Positions 1-64,000 of a stretch of 64,000 nucleotides of DNA are shown piece after piece. The DNA is from Polyodon spathula. Lineage: Eukaryota; Chordata; Actinopteri; Acipenseriformes; Polyodontidae. The position numbers were made by a program, and so were the translations under genes. Below the pieces are notes generated by a model. It had not been told where the DNA came from. It was given only the letters and a program-made list of their open reading frames with translations, and made no database searches. The stretch's first letter is position 1. Every line of letters starts with the position of its first letter. The stretch lies in NCBI RefSeq assembly GCF_017654505.1, contig NC_054535.1, positions 42,799,664 to 42,863,663 on the forward strand. The letters run 5' to 3'.

Positions 1-1704
1 AAAGGCTTGGGTATGGAATAGCTTATTTATTGAGCTCATTTATAATTCTGTTTGTGACTCCATCCATTAGAAATGCATGTCTTTAGAGTGTCTGTGTATA
101 GGTAATATACTATTGCTGTTGTTGTAAACAGACCTAGATCTTCTTAGCGTCTCATGCAAAAATCATTTTAAAAAGTTGGAATAAGAAAAAGACTGTGTTT
201 ATGTTTTTTTTTTCATATTATCATATTGTTTTACTACTAGCATGATTTGTAAATTTAGATTGTGTCCTTTTTTTGTCATTTAGATTGGCCAAGACCCAAC
301 CAGAAAGAAACCCATTCCCTCCGTGCGTTTCTGTTGCTCTTTGTAAAACAGTTAATAATGAAGGTAACAAACAAGTTTATTTTATTTTATTTAGTGTTAG
401 CAAATGCTAGGTAAACCATATACTCCAGTAAATATGCAGTTCTCTCTCTCTCTTTCTCTCTCTCTCTCTCACATATGAAACTGTTACAAGGCATCAGATC
501 ATTGTAGGTCCCTTTTTCTGCACTCCACTGCGGGCCTACAGTACTGAAATAGGTCATCAAGGGACCTGTGGGAAACCTGTTCTGATGTAATATAATTTTA
601 GTTTAAAACAATTTCTTAGTCAGTAACTGCCTGGAGGAGTCTGACAGACTACCTATTCTGGGGCTAGTGCTTTGGCTGAGCAATGGTACAGGACATTTTA
701 TATCTGAATATAAAAAGGTGTTTTATGCAGAAATGACTGAACATAACTGAACAGGCTCCAGGAGTTAGCAATGGCAAATAGTGAATACTGTGGAAGTTGC
801 AAGAGATTATCAAGAGAACTTAAATCAGTGTTGGTTGATAACCATGGCTTTTAAAACACTGAATTACCTCATTAGCATAACAACATTCTCACAGCATTAT
901 TCCTTTTGGTCCTGATTTTCTTTTTTTAAAGTTTGACTTGGATGACAGCCATTTGCTCTGTGGTGTCTTAATTTTAACAGTGCTGCAGGTAATGGATTAT
1001 CACACTAGTCCTATTTTCTGCAACGCATGAATTGAGCTTATTGTGACATAAAAAATATGCTGTTGGTCGAAGTGAAAATATCTGGGGGAAACAAAGATTA
1101 ACCACAAAATGAGATGTGACTGAGAACTTTGTTATGCAAATGAGTTGACAGCATTACAGTAATCCATTGTGTACATGGCCATCACATATACACCCTAATC
1201 ATTTACCCGCCATGGTCAAGCTCTTCAGCAACGTTAGTGTATTATTTAACAGAGCAGATTAGTTCAGAGATTGTAGGTCCATCCTACCAAAGTTTTCGTA
1301 CACTGTTGTATGTGCTCCATGCGCTACCATGGCTGGTAGTGTCACGTGAGCTGTGTTAAGTAAATAAATCCTGTTAGTCTGCGGGGCCTATCAACTTCCA
1401 CCTCCGCCGTTCTCCTGCCTGTCACTGGACAGTGAATGCCCGCACCCACACGGCGGACGGCTACATTAATATCCTGTATCTTTCTAAACAAGGGATTTCG
1501 GGGAGATCCCTAATGAAAGCTGAATCTCAAAACAGTAAGTGTGTGCGATATAGTAACTGTTACAGATGTGTATAATGGTATTTTTAAAACAGGATTCATT
1601 CATCTGACTTTTTACATGTCTGCCCTTACACTGGTCCCACTGCAGTCGCACTACTGTATTATTTTTAAGGAAACATTCCTTTTATTTTTTTAATTGTCTT
1701 GTAG
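1..1704. other. LRBA intron (5' part outside window)
   Basis: No exon was recognised here. It holds a (CT)n tract near 439-470 and ends in a pyrimidine-rich acceptor, gtcttgtag. An AG-bounded stretch near 285-350 was translated and gives an early stop with no LRBA similarity. Confidence 0.7.
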
Positions 1705-60595
<58,891 letters not shown>

Positions 60596-62339
60596 GTAAT
60601 TATCATTTGGAATTTTGACCTTCTGTAGGCACCTCTTCATTATGACTTGCTGCTTGAATCTATAAAATGCCTAAGGCCCCTGAAGTTTTACCCATATTGA
60701 GGACAAATCAATATATTTTGGAAAGATGATCCTGGGCTCAAGCCCCAGAGTTCAAGGCTTCATCAATACCTGGCTGTGCCATGTGGACTGGGGCAGAATG
60801 ACAGAGCCATGATCCTTGACTTCGTGTGACACTCAAAATATTCAGGCCTCTCTTAAAGGGTGTCAACATTGTGTATTTTATTTGATGTGGTTGAGGTATA
60901 TATTGGCAACTTAACTGCTGATTTTTCCTATTTCATTATTTTTGCCATGGCATAGTACTGTAAGTTCTAATTCTATTGTCTAAAAAAAACAACTTTCTGC
61001 ATTCCTAAAAAGAAATGTAAGTAATACTGCTCAGAGTTAATTGCTTTACATGCCTCATGTGACACATACACTGATTTTAAGATGTTTATTGACATAGTTT
61101 TTTCTGTTGATATCTTCTGATCTCAGAATTAATGCTTCCCTAAATTCAGAGAGCTGTGTACATTTATAGCACCACACAGGCTATACTATACTGAGTGTAA
61201 GTGCATTGAAAAATGTTTTGCTTTAAGTGTAATGTGATCCTAATTCCTAGTTAGAGAGAAAAAAAAATAGCCTTTTAAAAGCAATAAAAAAAAAGGTAAG
61301 TAAGATTTATGCTAATGAGGATCTGGTCTGGCAGAAGCATCGTTTAGGGGCTGGGGGTATGCTTCTACTAGTCCTGCTCCCTAGAGTACCAAAAGTACCA
61401 AGGGTGTTGGGTTACAGTGCAAAGACCTGGCCTGTTGTTGTTTCACTTTGCACGGCCCTGACCTGTCTTGACCTTGCTTGGAAAGTGGCTGTTCTGGATT
61501 TGGCCCTTGATTAATGTTTTATTAGTACAGATAACACAGGGATTTATGCACATGCAGTGGAGTTGGTAAGGTCTGTCTATGTCAGATGCATATCATTAAC
61601 AAATCAATTAGTGTCGCTAAAGTGAAAGTAATTCAAACCAAGTGAATAATCTTTCCACCCTCCCAGTCCCAATTGAAATGCAGTGTTTTTACTTTGTGAA
61701 AAAGCTTGTATATATTATATACAAAGACTGTTATCTTGCACTGATAAACTGGCTTGCTTTGTTGTTGTATTATCTCAGAAGGGGAATGCTTCTCTGATCA
61801 TACTTGTGTGCCGTCTCTCTTGCTGACTTGGTTTTAATACAAAGTGCTTAATGATCATTATAGTACTTTTGATTCTACTACTTGTATATGATGCGAAGTG
61901 TTCTTAAAAAAGACACAACTGGTCCGCTAGAAGTAAAATCATTTATGAGATTAACACCTGTGTGTTAAAAAAATATATATATATACACACACACACATAC
62001 ACAGTGCCCATAGAAAGTCTACACCCCCTTTCAAAATGTTCACCTTTTGTTGCCTTATAGCCTGGAAGTAAAATACTTCTTTTTTTTTTTTTTTTCATTA
62101 ATCTACACATCCTATCCCACAACTTCCAAGTGAAAAAAAATATTCTAGAAATTTGTAGAAAATTAATTAAAAATAAAAACTAAAATAACTTGGTTGGATA
62201 TGTGTCCACCCCCTTGTAATAGCAATCACACACCAAGTTAAGTGGCTTCCACCTGTGTTAAATTATAATAGATTTCAGGATAAATTCAGCAGTTCCTGTA
62301 GGTTCCTTCTGCTGGGTATTGCATTTCAAAGCAAAGACT

Positions 62340-63324
62340 CAATCATAAGCACCAAGGCGCTTTCAAAAGAACTCCGGGACAAAGCTGTTGAAAGGCACAG
62401 ATCAGGGGATGGGTATAAAAAAATATAAAAGTCCTTGAATATCCCTTGGAGCACGGTCAAGATGATCATTAAGAAACGGAAGACCCTGCCTAGATCAGGC
62501 CATCCCTCCATACTGGATGACCGAGCAAGAAGGAGACTGATCAGAGAGGCTACCAAGAGGCCAATGGCAACTTTGCAAGAGCTACAGACTTTTATGTCCA
62601 AGACTGGTCAAAGTGTGCATGTGAAAACACTATCCCAAGCACTCCACAAATCTGGCCTGTATGGTAGGGTTGTAAGAAGAAAGCCATTACTCAAGAAAGC
62701 CCACCTTGAATCCCATTTGGTATGCAAAAAAACACCTCAGGAGATTCTGTAGCCTTGTGGTAAAAAGCTTTGATGTCTGCCGAAACTAAAAACGAAGTTT
62801 TTGGCCTAAATGCTAATCGTTATGTTTGGTGCAAACACAACTCACCCAAAGAACACCATCCCTACTGTGAAACATGGTGGTGGCAGCATTATTTTATGGG
62901 GATGTTTCTCATCTGCAGAGACTGGGGCACTTGTCAGGATAGAAAGGAAAATGAACGGAGCAAAGTACAGAGAAGACCTTGAGGAAAACCTGCTGCCCTC
63001 TGCAAGAAAGCTGAAACTGGGACCAAAGTTCACCTTTCAGCATGACAACGACCCAAAGCACACAGCCAAAGCTACACTGGAGTGGTTAAGGAACAAAAAG
63101 GTAAATGTCCTTGAGTGGCCCAGTCAGAGCGCCGACATAAATCCAATCGAAAATTTGTGGCATGACTTGAAGATTGCTGTCCAACGCTCCCCAAGGAACT
63201 TGACAGAGCTTGAACAGTTTTATGAAGAATGGTCAAATATTGCCAAATCTAGGTGTGCAAAGTTGGTAGAGACCTATCCCAACAGACTCACAGCTGTAAT
63301 TGCTGCCAAGGGTGCTTCCACCAA

Positions 63325-63325
<1 letters not shown>
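62340..63325 (+). pseudogene. Tc1-like transposase pseudogene lacking first catalytic Asp
   Basis: HTH region: LNIPWSTVKMIIKK, then RRRLIREATKRPMATLQEL and GLYGRVVRRKPLLKKAHLES. A deletion and frame changes follow at 62735-62830. The expected WSDETK block reads [12 protein letters not shown], so the first catalytic Asp is Ala. In the last frame, [36 protein letters not shown] (second Asp) and [14 protein letters not shown] (final Glu) are intact through to VIAAKGAST. Stops and frameshifts make it non-functional. Confidence 0.9.

Positions 63326-63397
<72 letters not shown>
63326..63397. repeat. (TA)n microsatellite inside a Tc1 element
   Basis: About 36 TA units directly following the end of the transposase reading frame. 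Confidence 0.96.
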
Positions 63398-63398
<1 letters not shown>

Positions 63399-64000
63399 CT
63401 CAATAAAAACTTTTTTTCCCCTTAACAGTGTGGAGTATGGTGTGTAGATAAGTGGAAAAAAATCCTCATTTTAAATGCATGAAAATGACACTGACACAAA
63501 AAATTGTGAAAAAAGTTCAAGGGTGTGTAGACTTTCTATACGGCACTATATGTGGTGACTTTTAAAAAATCAATTTGTATTAAAGGTCAGTTTTTAGTAG
63601 ATTTGTATTAACTTGACAAACAAAATACAGTTATCTAATTCTTAATCTGAATATCTTTTCAATTATGTACCAGCAGTGAGGCATTTTTTAATGCTATTCT
63701 GATAATCACTTGCATGCTTATAAGATAATGCATGGTTAATATCAACTCCAATTTGAGTTGGCTGGGAAGTCAAGTAGACTGTATAAGTTAATTGTAATAA
63801 AATTAAAAATATCTGCAAAATCAGCTATTTTGATATCATCCCTTTTACATCTTTCAATAACAGTAGCATTTACAATGCTTGTGAGTGCTGCAAAATAGGG
63901 GGTTATAGGGAATGCTGTTTGTGTTTATGGTCATTCTGGCTTTAAAAGATCACTTTTGAAAATTGGCCTGGGTCAGCAAAAGTCAGCTCTTACTACTGTG

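Larger units (their letters stand above)
62000..63548 (+). mobile_element. Tc1/mariner-like element (second family), near complete
   Basis: The left end (cacagtgcccatagaaagtctacacccc) and right end (gggtgtgtagactttctatacggcacta) are inverted copies, each next to a TA. It carries a broken transposase on the + strand and a (TA)n expansion inside its 3' part. This family differs from that at 13026 in both ends and coding sequence. Confidence 0.9.
60596..64000. other. LRBA intron (3' part outside window)
   Basis: Contains the Tc1-like element at 62000-63548. Nothing recognised in 60600-61960 or 63550-64000. Confidence 0.75.

Noticed and set aside
280..350. Possible extra LRBA exon (AG-bounded segment in the first 400 bases)
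   Set aside because: Translation gives a stop within about 20 codons and no LRBA similarity. The exon expected before exon 1 should carry a YEWNQ-type sequence.

Overview
The window is vertebrate nuclear DNA. It is AT-rich, has long introns, and is full of (TA)n tracts and decayed transposons. It carries one protein-coding gene on the + strand: an internal part of LRBA (LPS-responsive beige-like anchor protein, a BEACH-family vesicle-trafficking scaffold). I found 20 coding exons between 1705 and 60595, about 3.65 kb of coding sequence or roughly 1,217 codons. The gene runs off both edges: no start codon and no BEACH or WD40 exons are present. LRBA is preferred over its paralogue NBEA because diagnostic stretches match LRBA, for example [24 protein letters not shown], the EGTSLVC junction and [13 protein letters not shown].

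The repeats point to a ray-finned fish, probably a non-teleost such as a sturgeon or paddlefish. They include several Tc1/mariner families with 'cagtgcc...' ends, CR1 LINE 3' ends, a repeat tail reading 'aagtcaccctggataaaggcgtctgctaa' followed by (AAT)n, and tRNA-type SINEs with a 'tggcgcatccgg' A box. The lineage rests on memory of repeat families and is a moderate-confidence inference.

Layout: 1-8027 holds seven exons of the alpha-solenoid (DUF4704-like) region. 8028-18624 is a 10.6 kb intron with two Tc1-like elements, microsatellites, a CpG-rich TATA-containing patch, a SINE and a CR1 3' end. 18625-19659 is the large 345-codon, probably disordered exon containing an amphipathic helix that could be a PKA-anchoring site. 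19660-20896 is an intron with a terminal fold-back, an antisense 130-residue ORF and a perfect 21-bp hairpin containing CCAAT boxes. 20897-27773 holds the conserved middle exons. 27774-33971 contains a hAT-type MITE, a probable solo LTR, a tRNA-SINE and a 220-bp palindrome. 33972-40286 holds four exons entering the DUF1088-like segment that precedes PH-BEACH. 40287-60530 is a 20 kb intron with a broken DUF3504 (Crypton-type tyrosine recombinase) ORF beside a fold-back, a nested hairpin cluster and a chimeric Tc1 element. 60531-60595 is the last exon. 60596-64000 is intron with another dead Tc1 element.

All LRBA exons join in frame with consensus splice sites except one junction. Exon 5 to exon 6 is out of frame by one base and would give a stop within a few codons, so it is either an assembly indel or a real lesion. 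Two introns use GC-AG donors, both CAG|GCAAGT. No CRISPR array, operon, tRNA gene, rRNA gene or complete second gene was seen.
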